DNA of 64,000 nt from Capitella teleta. Taxonomy: Eukaryota > Annelida > Polychaeta > Capitellidae. The notes beneath the pieces are model-generated. The model saw only the letters and a program-made list of their open reading frames with translations. It was not told the origin of the DNA and ran no database searches. Made by a program: the position numbers and the translations under genes. This document shows positions 32,273-43,310 of this stretch, piece by piece. The DNA is taken from NCBI GenBank assembly GCA_000328365.1, contig KB303456.1:169488-233487 (forward strand), read 5' to 3'. Each line of letters begins with the position of its first letter. The first letter of the stretch is position 1.

Positions 32273-35200
32273 ATTCAGAAGTTTGAAAATTATTGGATTA
32301 GAATTGCGGGTGAAACCGTGAACTTGTTTTCCGCCTTGGCGAAAAAAATGCAAATGCAAAATGAAACTGAAACGAATGAAACTGAGATTGCAGACCAAAA
32401 AAAAAAACTAGAAAACGCAATTATTAAAACATAATTACACGAAAGTGAATGACGTCATAGATCAATTGTGTGACATGCTGTAATGATTGAAGCAAATTGA
32501 ATGCTTGAACCTGTGGAACTTGTCACTTGATAGGAAACAAAGCCTCGAAGAGTTTACAAATGATTTCACTAAGTGGCGATAGCGCATGCGCGTGCGCCAC
32601 CTGTGTGATTTATGTGTGAATAAAACTGCCACCTGGTGAGCAGCAGACATATCTCGTAGTTCACATTTCTCCTCTTGCTTAATTCTTTTGTGAATGTCCA
32701 CATCATCCATGGAAATCCGAATCATGATGACGTCAGCTAGTTGCTGACCTCAAAATAAGCAATGATTTCATCGTTTGAACGCACACAGCCGCATGTAGTC
32801 ATAATTTGAACCCAGGGCAGTTAGAAGTAGCTGGCCTATTATATAATAGTAAGGGGCCTACAGGGGAGAGATCGGGTTTATTAGGAAGACGCTGTTGTGA
32901 TCTGGCTTCACCCTCACCTAGTGATATTCTAATAGTTTAACACCCAATGCTGGGCCCAGGTGCTGGCTTTTGATAATAATGAATCTTTATGGAATCAATG
33001 AATTCAGCTGAAATAATTGAATTAACGTGAAGAGCAGCCGAGGGAGGCCCTGCAGACCTCCCTGAGGACCTCACTTCGGGAAGAAATCCTCACAAATAAT
33101 TCTCATATTTCACTGCAAAACAACGCATAGTATTTATTCATAGTATTTATTCACTGACCATTCACGGACATGATGACGTCACAGCACAGCAGTTTCTTTG
33201 TGAACCTAAACGATGTCCTCAGGACGAAACACTTTCATTCACGAAATTGGTCATAACATCTCAGGGTTAAAGATAGAGTTGGGGTCAGAGTTTAAACCCC
33301 AGATGTTCTTAGAGTTCTAATTAACTAATCTAGTAAATTAAATATTTTTCCTCCCTAGGACATCTGAGTGGAGACGAATCCAACCGATGCTTTTGGCTGG
33401 TGCGTTATGCTTTGAGGATAAATCTCTTTGCGAATATTCGTAATATTTTGGCTATTCTCCTTGTTATTAAGCTGTTTTGCTTGAATATGGTCAGTATTTA
33501 TGAATTGTACACAGTTTAGCTCCCTGACCTATATAAATAAAATTTAAATTAATGTATTAATTAATTGCAGCACAATTTACGAAAGCTTTAATCAGACTTC
33601 TTGAAAAATTATTCCTATCTAATAAATCTCCTAACATAGAAACCACTGTAGAAAGAGGCCCACTTACTCTCCTAGGTTTAATTAGGTGGTTCTGAACGCA
33701 GGCTGGTAAAATAGCATCTATGACTCAGATCATCTATGACCACATCTTAGTCTCAATCTCAGTTGGCATGCGGGGGTTACGGCGCTCTACCCACTCACAG
33801 TTAAACCTAAGATTGTGTGTCAGCCAAAGCTTCTCCAGCCGGCCTTAGTTAATTCAATGATTCATAATTTTATTTGACTTATAAAACTTTGTCTTCTCTT
33901 GGTTAGACTCGTAGCGGATCAATCCAAATCTGATCTGTATTATTTTCAAGTCCAATGCTTTGGGGATGATCATCTCTTCCAAGGTCTGTGGCATATCAAA
34001 CCGACATATTTCCTAATTTTTAGATTGATCAATACAATAAGGTGTAAATGTTATGTAATACTCCGGATTTAGAAAGGCGTACGTATATGCTAGGAGTATA
34101 TTGTGTGAATATCAATGCAACAACTAGTATAACAACTGAGATATCGTCCTTTGAATATATCGTAATTATACTATTATGCAATATTTCGAAGGAAAGGTGC
34201 AATCTAGCGCAGTATTACTTTTATGCTTTGTTGTACACCTTGTAGCACAATAACAAATGAAATATGATCGATTCCGTTTGAAACTTTTGGTATTTCACTT
34301 TGATCTTGACTTTTTAGTCTTGACCTCAAACTTTCAATGGGAGATGTAAAAAACCGAATTTTCCATGTCCCTCAAAAGCTTCGTTCATTTCGTGCTTTTA
34401 TTAGTGTACACTTAAAATTGCTATAATAACCGATTGACCAAGAACAATTCTGAATCCCAATCGTCTAAACCTCCGATTAAAAAAAAGTTCTGGAATAAAA
34501 TCAGAATTCCCAACCAACTGTTGCTATCTGAAAATGCTAAGAACTGCTCTGACGTAATCTGAATTTTGAAATTTTGGTGCAGTCTGTATTTATTTCATCT
34601 CATTCTCATGGCATGGAAGTGAAAACATTAAGTCCTGTTTTGTTCATCCAATCCCATTTACATGAAATTATAGCTACAGTAGCTACCGATTTATAAACGT
34701 TAAACGTGTGCTGCATACAACTCTATGTGCTGCAAGCAGCAGTGATTTTCACAGCATCCTAGTCCTGAAGTAGTACAAGTGAAAGAGCAGAAATATCATA
34801 ACGCATTTTCCCAGAACGCAAGATGATCATAACGTATGTTTATAAGCAACCGAAAAGCCTTTCTCAAACCCAGACCAATTCAATCATAGAATTACTAGAA
34901 TAGCCGTGCCATGTTAAATCGCCTATTCACGATACCAACGGGAATAATCAACGTGTTTCAAATAAATTCTTGTGTTTGGGGAATCCCCGTCAAAATAACC
35001 ATTATGCAATAACCATGCACATTTGTCAGAGGATGAATACGGCTAGTTTTCATTTTATAGCGATATTGCCGTAATCCGTCAACAGTATGCGGGAAAAGGG
35101 AGATGTCCATGGCCCCTTGCCCGGTTGCTGTTCTAACTCGACAATTGTCATCAATGAATCATGGGGCACGAGAGCTCATCTGACCCCAACCCTTGCTCTT

Positions 35201-38200
35201 TGGTGTGCCTTAAGAGTTGGTTCTTAAACTAGGGATGCTCGGAGTTTAGAAACTGCCGGAACCTGGGCCGAGAGTTCCGGCAGGTTTTAAACGTTATGTT
35301 GATGTATGGTCACTTATTTCTTGCTCTGAACGCCCGTCATCTAGTGCAGTGTTCCCTACATCGTCTCGGCAACATGTACATATACATGTACATGATGTAA
35401 TATATGATAATCGGCTATTCACAATTGTCGTAACCAATCGCCTGCAACTACGCATGTGAGGGCCGTTATGATTCATAGTTTCTCTGTGGCATAGATCCGT
35501 TATGATTTTGCATTTTGCCAAAACGCGAAAAACCCGACGACGCAGCGAATCGATTAATGTTTTTTTGCGTCGCACGATAAAACTGAGGCCTGGGATCCAA
35601 TCGAAAGTGTTCTCTTGTTCTTGATGTGTTCTGCTGTCAAAATGACAATCTTCCAGGAATATAGACGCGGAATGCTTTCCCTTGATAAGCAATACGCGGA
35701 TGCTGTTGAATATGCATAATATTCACAGCTGAGGTTTTTGGCACGTGGGTAATAGCATATCAGCACAGCATCACTCGAATCGAGTAATCCAATTAATTCT
35801 GAGAAAATTACTACAAAATCACAAATAATTAATCGAATACTAAACCACGTAAATATCTTCTTGTGATTCACACAAACAGCGATGTATCAATTTACATTTA
35901 TCAACATTGAAATCACGTTTCAATTAAAACTGACAGGAAACCAACTCAATATGGGAATGAAATTCAATAAAATATCGCAAAGTCTAGAAGTAAAGTGATA
36001 CGATCCTCAGCAGAACCAATCCCTGGCAGCTTTCCCTTCTCATATTTAATATCACCACGCCGTTCTAAGGGACAATACAATGGCGTGTGAAAGACCTCTG
36101 CTTATGACATAAATGTGCATTTATCATCGAAAGACGCCAGCTCATATCTCGGTTATGCATACACTTATCCATAAAAGGCATCACCCCAACTTGGTTGAAC
36201 AGAACCGTGAAAAATAATTTTGACATATTTATGTTAAAATCTCGTAAATTTTTGCTGGAGATTACGTAAGAGTTGTTATAGGGTGAAATATACGGATGTC
36301 TTACAGGTAAACAAACATTGGCAGTGAAGTTTGTGGTTGGAAATTGTGTGTTTTTTTAAAGTTGTATAATATATATTGTCGAGGGTACTAGAATTGACAG
36401 CCAGACATTGAGCATATAGCTGAGTCGTCTACGGCCCATGCTCTTGTAAGTTCAAGTACTTGTCAATATGTTATCGTGCAAAAACACCTTCCGGCGTTCA
36501 ATATAATTTACCCAATCAACAGAAAGTATGAACGGAGAAAGGAGAGCGATATCCTAATAACAATATTTATTCAAGTCAATGACATGCAATTCACTATTAC
36601 AAAAATATTCCACGAAAAAAAAAATGACGCTCAAAGTAACTTCAACATGCATGGCAACACGGGCTAAGGTATAATATAGAAATAGTGCTTGGTAAAAACT
36701 TGCTGAAGATAACAGAACTTTCAACTTTTGATTTCTCTATGTATTCCTCGCAAATAAAAATTCAATATTTTATCTCCTTCCTTTTAATTAAGAGCTCACA
36801 ATATCAGGTAGAAAGGTTGTTAAAATGGACATGAAATGTCTCCATGACAAAGTGGAACTATTTTCAGGAAGACCGGCCCAGGTTGTGGTCAGTCAAAATG
36901 ACTGGCTGTTAGCTACACAGGGCTTCAATAACGATGGAATATTACTTTGGTTATGAGGGGGAAGAGCGAACAGCGAGGGGCCATCCTGTTATTCCGGTAG
37001 GGGCTCCGCGCAAGAGCCTAATTACACCCCAGCACTGGCTTATTACTCCGCCGAGCCGGAAGTTGGCTCAGAGGAAGCGGATTCGCGGGGAGACGAAGAG
37101 GGCGAATGGTGGAAATTCGACGTACGAACGTCCGGGGTGGTGATTTGAAAAAGGGGAGGGAGGGCGGGGTACAGGGCAGTGTGCGGAGGAATAAATATAT
37201 TTGCTTTTATAAGAGACAGATCTGTATAGAAAAAATGGCTGATCAACGAACCGGCATCTATCAGCGAAATTTGGGCAAAATAAAGATTTAAAAACCAGAG
37301 AAAATGCTGCTGCGTTTTCGAGAAGAAGAAAAGTTATTATAATAATAACAATAATGAATAAAAGAAAATGCCTTTTTGTATCTTTCTCTCGCGCCTGTCT
37401 CGGTAGAAAATATACACAATAGATTTTTTTCAGGGCATTAATTAATTAATTAATTAATTAATTGTTTAATTAATTCACAAGCCACGAGGTAAAGTAAAAA
37501 ATGTTCTTCACAAAATACACAAAATATAAAATGACTTGTCACAATAAAGCATAAAAATCACAATAGCCTACTTCACTCCTGGTCACGTGACATACATCTC
37601 TTTAGGGTCAAAGGTCAATCATACAAAGAAATCAGTGTAAAACTGAGAAACTGACACAAAATTACATAATTTAAATGAAACCAAACTGTTGCATATAAAT
37701 GAAAGTACAAAATTGAACAACCAATAATTTATGATAAAACACCTGAATGAGATTTTTAGGCTCTTGAAAAAAAAAAGTTTTCAGTAAAAAAATAAAAAAA
37801 AATTGATTCATTTTGATTCGCAAATTTTATAATTGGTCCATTAATCTCGCAAAACAACATAGCGTGAGAAAGCAAGAAACATATCTAAAAATATATATTT
37901 ACAGGAATGTAACATGGTATGGTCCCTAATGAAAAACCTTGACTGGTCCGTAGTTTAAGGTTAACTTCAATAAAATTGGTCCCTTGGATAAAGTATTTGT
38001 CTGGTCGGATGGCAGTTTAGTAAGGCGCAAATATATTGTGACACAGTGGAGGGAAGTATATTCTATATACAACATATGCATAAATATGTGAATATAGGCA
38101 CATATTTAGTTATGTTTAAAAGGATGACTCAATATGTGAGTATAGGCACATATTACACCATTCACAATTCTGTTCAACGACGTAGCTAAGAGACTAGATG

Positions 38201-38826
38201 CTACCCCTGTGGCACTTGTTGAATGTCCCCCACAATAAAATTTAACCCACTAAAAAAATCATTGATTTAAACGTGGGAGACGTGACATGAGCAAATTTCG
38301 ACACTCAAGGCTTGTAAATGAAAATATATGGGACGAATGATTATGTAATAGCGAATTATAAACCATTAAGTGAATTACTAACTAAGTTGAGAGCGAAACA
38401 AACAAGAAGAATTGAAGAGAAAAACCAACCAAGATAATAAAAGAATGTTCAATAAATTATAATGTAAACATAAAATATATACACATTGTGAAGATATATT
38501 ACAATAAATTGGATTTTTTTTTTTTGTCAATCTACTACCAAAAAAAGTGATTAATAAGCAAAAAAAAGCTCACAAAGAAAAACCTAGATTCTCGTATGAC
38601 GTAATCTAGAACTGCGCAGCTTATACGTAATTATAAGATTAAAGAGAAGATTAACTATTGATGAAAAGAGCTAAATACTGATTCAACTCAAGGTATTCTC
38701 AAGTCTTTTTCTCGTTAACATCATGAAATGCATACACGGTTTAAACGTAGATGTGCAGGGGCTGCATCGGATGAGTCTTTGGTCGGGGTTGGCGTGACTA
38801 GGTTAGGAATTCGAGTTCATTAACCT
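32273..38826. other. Long non-coding stretch between the CARD gene and the zinc-finger gene
   Basis: It holds repeat copy B, three TGACGTCA sites (32450, 32728, 33174), several GCGTTATGATT words (33401, 34794, 35463, 35498) and a (TTAA)n run at about 37438-37475. An unsupported 132-codon frame lies at 35692-35294. The part below 38826 is the zinc-finger gene's 3' UTR, with no clear canonical poly(A) signal. Confidence 0.5.
33264..33540 (+). repeat. Diverged about 300-bp repeat, copy B
   Basis: Partner of 31224-31552 in the same orientation. No CARD-like frame follows this copy. Confidence 0.8.
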
Positions 38827-41800
38827 TCAGAGCTGACTGAAGGTTGGGCTATTTGCCAGCTCGTGAAACAAAGAGTCTGCATCGGTTGCCCAGGGTCCAG
38901 CAGACTTCTTGTCACTACTAGTGTCATCCTCCCAACAGACGAGAGGCAACGGCGCTGGAGATTGACCACTGCAGAACGAGGAAGGAGTCTTTGATCTGAA
39001 GTCCGCATTGGCTGGTCCTCCCAGGTTTGGGTTACCAGGGTAGGGAGGAGGCGGAGGGAGGTGCAGGTCGGGTGAGAAGGGGCTGGGAATCCCCTGACTG
39101 CCAGATGTGGGCGGAGTTCCAGGTGGTGGGACACGGAGCAGCGTGATCTGGGACATACCAGGTTGGTGGCGGTTGCGGAGGTTCTTGTGGGCCATGGAAT
39201 GGCTTTGGAATAGCTGTTGAATGCCGGGTAATCTAGTGGTCGTCGGACGATTCTGCTGAAGGTACCTCTGGATGGTTGGACAACGTTCAGCGATGGAGCT
39301 GGATGAGATTGGCGGGGGTAGCAGGGATTTCTCGATAGCCATTGGGGTTGGCATCTTCTGGTTGGCAAGATGTGGCAGTGACACACCAGGTGGTAGTGTT
39401 GGAGGCTTCTGGAGGGCGCTCATGATGGTGGGAGCGAAGGTCTCGAAGGGTGGAAGGCCCTTGTCATCCACGACACCCTTAGCCGGTGGACTGCTGACCT
39501 GCGGTTGAGGGGGGACCTTCTTGATGGGGGCAACGACTGCAGTGGGCAGTGAGCTGTGTTGGCTGCCGTTCATTGAGGTCAGAATTGAAGTGGCTCGTGA
39601 AGTTTCATCACTCGATTGCATGTCGACCACAGTTTGTGGAATGGCGGTTGTTTTCACGAGAACTTGCGGCTGGCTTTTGACTACAGCGTCTGGATGGCCA
39701 ACCTTCGCCTGTGCTTGGCCGTCCTGACCATTGACAGAAGCCTGTGCGGAAACTTTTGACCCTTGGACGCGAGCACTGGCAGTGACCTCTCCGTTGCCAC
39801 CAATAAATGCCTTTGCTGTAACTTTGTTGTTGGATACAAAAGCATGTGCAATGATCTCATTATCCAAAATAGAAGCATAGGCCCCAACATTAGAGTCACC
39901 CTGCCGCACCTTCTGCCCAGGAGCATCTTTGTTCTTCTCACATGGTCCACGATGACGATGTCCCCAGAGGTTCTCCCGAGTCTTGAAGCTCTTCCCGCAA
40001 ACGCACTTGAACGGACGGTCATTGGAGTGAATGCGTTCGTGAAGGCGAACTGCAGATGAGTCCTTAAATTTCTTGCCGCAGATGCTGCATTCGCAAGGGT
40101 ACTCACTGCTGTGGCGATACAAGTTGTGCTTCTTCAGGTGTACCTTTAGTTTGAATCCGATGTCACACACCTGGCACTTATAGGGGCGCAGTTCACTGTG
40201 GGTGACCATGTGCTTATCGAAAGCGGTGTATGATGCGAATTGCTTGCTACATTTGATGCAGAGAAATCGTTTCTTGCCTTGGGGGTCGAACCGCACTTCC
40301 AGAGCTTCACATGCTTGCGCCAATTCGGATGAGCTTGATGTTGTGTCATCCAGGTCGAACTGACCCGAATTCTGGTCCAGTGACATTGGGCTATCAACCT
40401 CATCAGTCTCTTCATCAGAAGGGAATAGTCCATTGAGATCTGCGTCCTGGCTGCTCTCGTCCAGCGACCCATCAGAGCCCAATCCAGTCAAATCGTAATC
40501 AGGAAGCTCGACTTCTTGCTCCACTTTGACCAGAGATAGCTGAGGGTTGTCCACATTCAGGATGGGGGAGCTGGGGATAGATGCCTGGATATTTGGGCTG
40601 TGAGACATGGCTGAGGTGGTCAACACATTGTTATGGGCCTGGATATTTGCCTTGGTTATCATTTCCATCGCTTGTACGGTAGTCGGTATGCTGTGCATCG
40701 TTTGAATGGGTGGCGCGTTAACAGCACTGATCATGGGCGAAGAATTGGGTTGATGTTGCGCCATGTCAGCAATCTCAGTTTTTAAAGGCATTGGGAATGA
40801 ATCCTTTCTTGCCTGTCTGCCTCGGCGGAATCGTGAGGAGGGCGCTTGTACCCCGTCCAGGGCTACTCCACAGGTCTTGCTCCTGTTCTCATGGTGCCAC
40901 AAGCACTCGCTGGTCTTGAAGGTTTTTCCGCAACGTCGGCATGCATATGGCCTGACGTCCGAATGAATGCGCTCGTGAGCACGAACAGCAGTGGAGTCTT
41001 TGAATTTCTTGCCACACACACGGCACTCCTCCTTGAGTTCATTGCTGTGCTTGAATAGCATATGTTTCTTGAGATGATAGCGTTCTTTGAAGCCAATGCA
41101 ACAGATCTCACAAACGAATGGCCGTTCATCCGAGTGGGTGCGAATGTGGTTTTTGAAGTTTGAGTTCTGAGCGAAAGTCTTGTTGCAAATCTTGCACGTC
41201 CAGTGAGCTCCGCTACCATTGACACTCACTTTAGTTTTCTTCATTTCAGGCTCGTCTTCCTCGACGGTTGCTGTCTGAGGCTGATCGGCGTTTGAACCTC
41301 TGTGCAGAGACATATGCATGCTGAGATATTTCTCGCTGTAGAACTCCTTATTGCACACAGGGCAAGGAATAACAGTCTTAGAGCTTTCTCGACACCGCTT
41401 ATTGGTCAGACTTGGCTGCATGTTTGGTTCAGCTGGAGACCCAAGGGTCGTCGGCAGTTCTGGACTTTCAATGTCAGGAAAGACACCGCCACTGGTCATG
41501 TCAACCACCTGTTGAATAATATCGTAATCCTCGCCTTCTAGTTTGACTTTAGATTTGCGGCTGTTGTTGTTCCGACGTTGCTGTAGAGTAGCCTTGACAC
41601 CAGGGATCGTAATTTCATCCGTTTCTAACCATGTCCGCCAACCGGGAGTTTTACCTTTGAGACGCGAGCTCTTGCGAACATTTGAGTCATCATCCAGATC
41701 TTGAATTGTGATGCCAAGCGGGGTTTTAATGTCAATGCAATCGTCGGCTGTTTGCGATGCCACGGACTCCGGTATCTGGGCGAATGACGGCGCAGTGGCT

Positions 41801-42534
41801 GCGTGCCCGATATTTTGCACTGACACCATACAATCCTGACCAGACTCGTGACCTAACAGCGTGAGGTTTGGCACATGGGGGGAGTGACAGTGGCCGGGAT
41901 CTTCGAGTTTGATGAGAAGGGTATCAGAGGCTGTCTTGGCCGCTTGTAGAGGTAGGTGAGATGTGTTTGTTGAATCAATCAAATGCACTTTGTCTTTATC
42001 CAAGATGATTGAAACTCGGCTAGATGATTCCTGTAATGTTTTTACGACCGCCGCGTGTGTTTTCGCCGGCGGAAGCACGTTCTCCTTGGCACTTGGACTA
42101 ACACTGGGAGTAGAAGACTCTTCAAAACTCTCGAGGGCAAGCGGGCTCTGAGGCTCCGTTTTCACCACCACGACACTGTCCAGCTCTGTAGTCACTTTAC
42201 ACCTATCTTCATTCAGTTCGACTTTTCTATCCATCGCCTGAGAATCAGTCTTAGGCTGGGTTCGCTTCCCTTGTGGAGACTTAAGCCGCTTTGCTGCAAC
42301 CGGATTTTTTCTTCCTCCACGAGTAAGTCGCTCAATTTTAGTATCCCCTTTGCTGTGAATGTTCATGTGCATCTTCAGGGTATTGGCGTTGCCAAACGTT
42401 TTTCTGCATGTGCGGCATTTGTGAGATTCAGCGTTCGAATGAGCAATATCTAGATGCCGTTCGTAGGGCGCTTTGCGTTTGAATTGGCGTCCGCATGGGC
42501 AGACATAGCAATCGTCAATTGAGGTCTCTCCCAT
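38827..42534 (-). CDS. 1235-aa C2H2 zinc-finger protein with a duplicated four-finger module
   Basis: This is a single uninterrupted coding exon. Eleven C2H2-type fingers are visible: 9-32, 40-60, 391-411, 447-467, 475-496, 504-524, 532-555, 759-779, 787-808, 815-835 and 843-865. Fingers 4-7 and 8-11 are a duplicated module, and the last finger of each copy has Cys in the fourth position. Five SUMO-type psi-K-x-E sites are present (VKTEPQSP near 124, IKLE near 208, VKLE near 330, LKTE near 584, VKVE near 669). Residues 885-946 form a short periodic repeat, and the C-terminus is proline-rich (LPPPPPYPG). It is likely a nuclear DNA-binding transcription factor, but I do not recognise an orthologue. 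The start at 42534 (AAAATGGGAG) is the first ATG after an in-frame TAG. A splice acceptor lies just upstream, so an upstream 5' UTR exon is likely. Confidence 0.93.
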   Translation of the reverse strand: MGETSIDDCYVCPCGRQFKRKAPYERHLDIAHSNAESHKCRTCRKTFGNANTLKMHMNIHSKGDTKIERLTRGGRKNPVAAKRLKSPQGKRTQPKTDSQAMDRKVELNEDRCKVTTELDSVVVVKTEPQSPLALESFEESSTPSVSPSAKENVLPPAKTHAAVVKTLQESSSRVSIILDKDKVHLIDSTNTSHLPLQAAKTASDTLLIKLEDPGHCHSPHVPNLTLLGHESGQDCMVSVQNIGHAATAPSFAQIPESVASQTADDCIDIKTPLGITIQDLDDDSNVRKSSRLKGKTPGWRTWLETDEITIPGVKATLQQRRNNNSRKSKVKLEGEDYDIIQQVVDMTSGGVFPDIESPELPTTLGSPAEPNMQPSLTNKRCRESSKTVIPCPVCNKEFYSEKYLSMHMSLHRGSNADQPQTATVEEDEPEMKKTKVSVNGSGAHWTCKICNKTFAQNSNFKNHIRTHSDERPFVCEICCIGFKERYHLKKHMLFKHSNELKEECRVCGKKFKDSTAVRAHERIHSDVRPYACRRCGKTFKTSECLWHHENRSKTCGVALDGVQAPSSRFRRGRQARKDSFPMPLKTEIADMAQHQPNSSPMISAVNAPPIQTMHSIPTTVQAMEMITKANIQAHNNVLTTSAMSHSPNIQASIPSSPILNVDNPQLSLVKVEQEVELPDYDLTGLGSDGSLDESSQDADLNGLFPSDEETDEVDSPMSLDQNSGQFDLDDTTSSSSELAQACEALEVRFDPQGKKRFLCIKCSKQFASYTAFDKHMVTHSELRPYKCQVCDIGFKLKVHLKKHNLYRHSSEYPCECSICGKKFKDSSAVRLHERIHSNDRPFKCVCGKSFKTRENLWGHRHRGPCEKNKDAPGQKVRQGDSNVGAYASILDNEIIAHAFVSNNKVTAKAFIGGNGEVTASARVQGSKVSAQASVNGQDGQAQAKVGHPDAVVKSQPQVLVKTTAIPQTVVDMQSSDETSRATSILTSMNGSQHSSLPTAVVAPIKKVPPQPQVSSPPAKGVVDDKGLPPFETFAPTIMSALQKPPTLPPGVSLPHLANQKMPTPMAIEKSLLPPPISSSSIAERCPTIQRYLQQNRPTTTRLPGIQQLFQSHSMAHKNLRNRHQPGMSQITLLRVPPPGTPPTSGSQGIPSPFSPDLHLPPPPPYPGNPNLGGPANADFRSKTPSSFCSGQSPAPLPLVCWEDDTSSDKKSAGPWATDADSLFHELANSPTFSQL

Positions 42535-43310
42535 TTTGAAGGTCTACTGCATCTGCGAATGAGAGAAAAACATGGTCAGCTCACTGAGTAATGTGTTTAT
42601 ATTACGTCATCCCACTTTTAGCATACGGCTAGCGATGCCACTACTATATATGGTCAAATGGATCATATGCAGCTTCGAATGTCCACGCGGTGAGATCACT
42701 TTTCTTCTAGGAACCAAAGTGAGTGGTTTATACGAGCAGGCGTTGACTGAGGAAAGCCTCAATCCAAATATGCTTATCTCGAGGAGGGGGTCCAAAGGTG
42801 GAGGTGAACGTATCTCAGGTGCAAATATTGAATGGAAAAGATTTCAATAAATATTATGAGTGGAAAGGACCCTGTGGAGGTCAGACTGTGACTTTTGATT
42901 TCAGCCGTGATTTACGCATCGACAAACAGCACCTAACACTTGGTTCACGCAATTAACGAGCACAAAACGTCAGCACTAATTAGCACCGCATAAGCAACAG
43001 CAAAGTCATTATCAGAGCCAAGACAGCAAACAAAAGGCCATGAAGCCATGATCCAAATTGCAATCGACTGTTGCGGCTGTCACGAATCTCACCCTTTGTG
43101 ATCGTTCAGCAGGGACTCGGTCAGAGAGTCAGGTGGCACAGGAGACCATTGTGGCGGGGACCCGCTGCAAGATGCTATCCTTACCATTACCCATTGTAAT
43201 CCGCCATTGTCCTATGATCCCTCGGGGGACCAAGAAGCAAACGAAAGAGTCAGGAAGCAGAGCTCACCTTTGCGGATCCGCCATGGCAGCCGGTGGCCGA
43301 CGCAATCCTC
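42535..43310 (-). promoter_or_regulatory. Probable 5' UTR intron and first exon of the zinc-finger gene
   Basis: Read on the minus strand, an acceptor CTCATTCGCAG ends at 42553, leaving an 18-nt leader before the start codon. A matching strong donor CGCAAAG|GTGAGCT lies at 43268/43267, in a GC-richer region at about 43.2-43.9 kb that looks like a promoter. The candidate first exon contains ATGGCGGATCCGC (from 43284), which after splicing would open a 39-codon upstream frame overlapping the main start. The pairing of donor and acceptor is inferred. Confidence 0.45.

Noticed and set aside
32222-32434. Asn/Thr/Lys-rich frame after the CARD gene as a second CARD-gene exon
   Set aside because: The CARD frame ends without a donor, a poly(A) signal lies inside this stretch, and the composition is that of AT-rich non-coding DNA.
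33755-33850. tRNA-like text around GGCGCTCTACCCACT
   Set aside because: A faint A-box-like stretch on the minus strand without a B box at the right distance or any cloverleaf.
35294-35692. 132-codon minus-strand frame
   Set aside because: It begins at TTG, not ATG, contains repeat-derived text and shows no domain or splice context.
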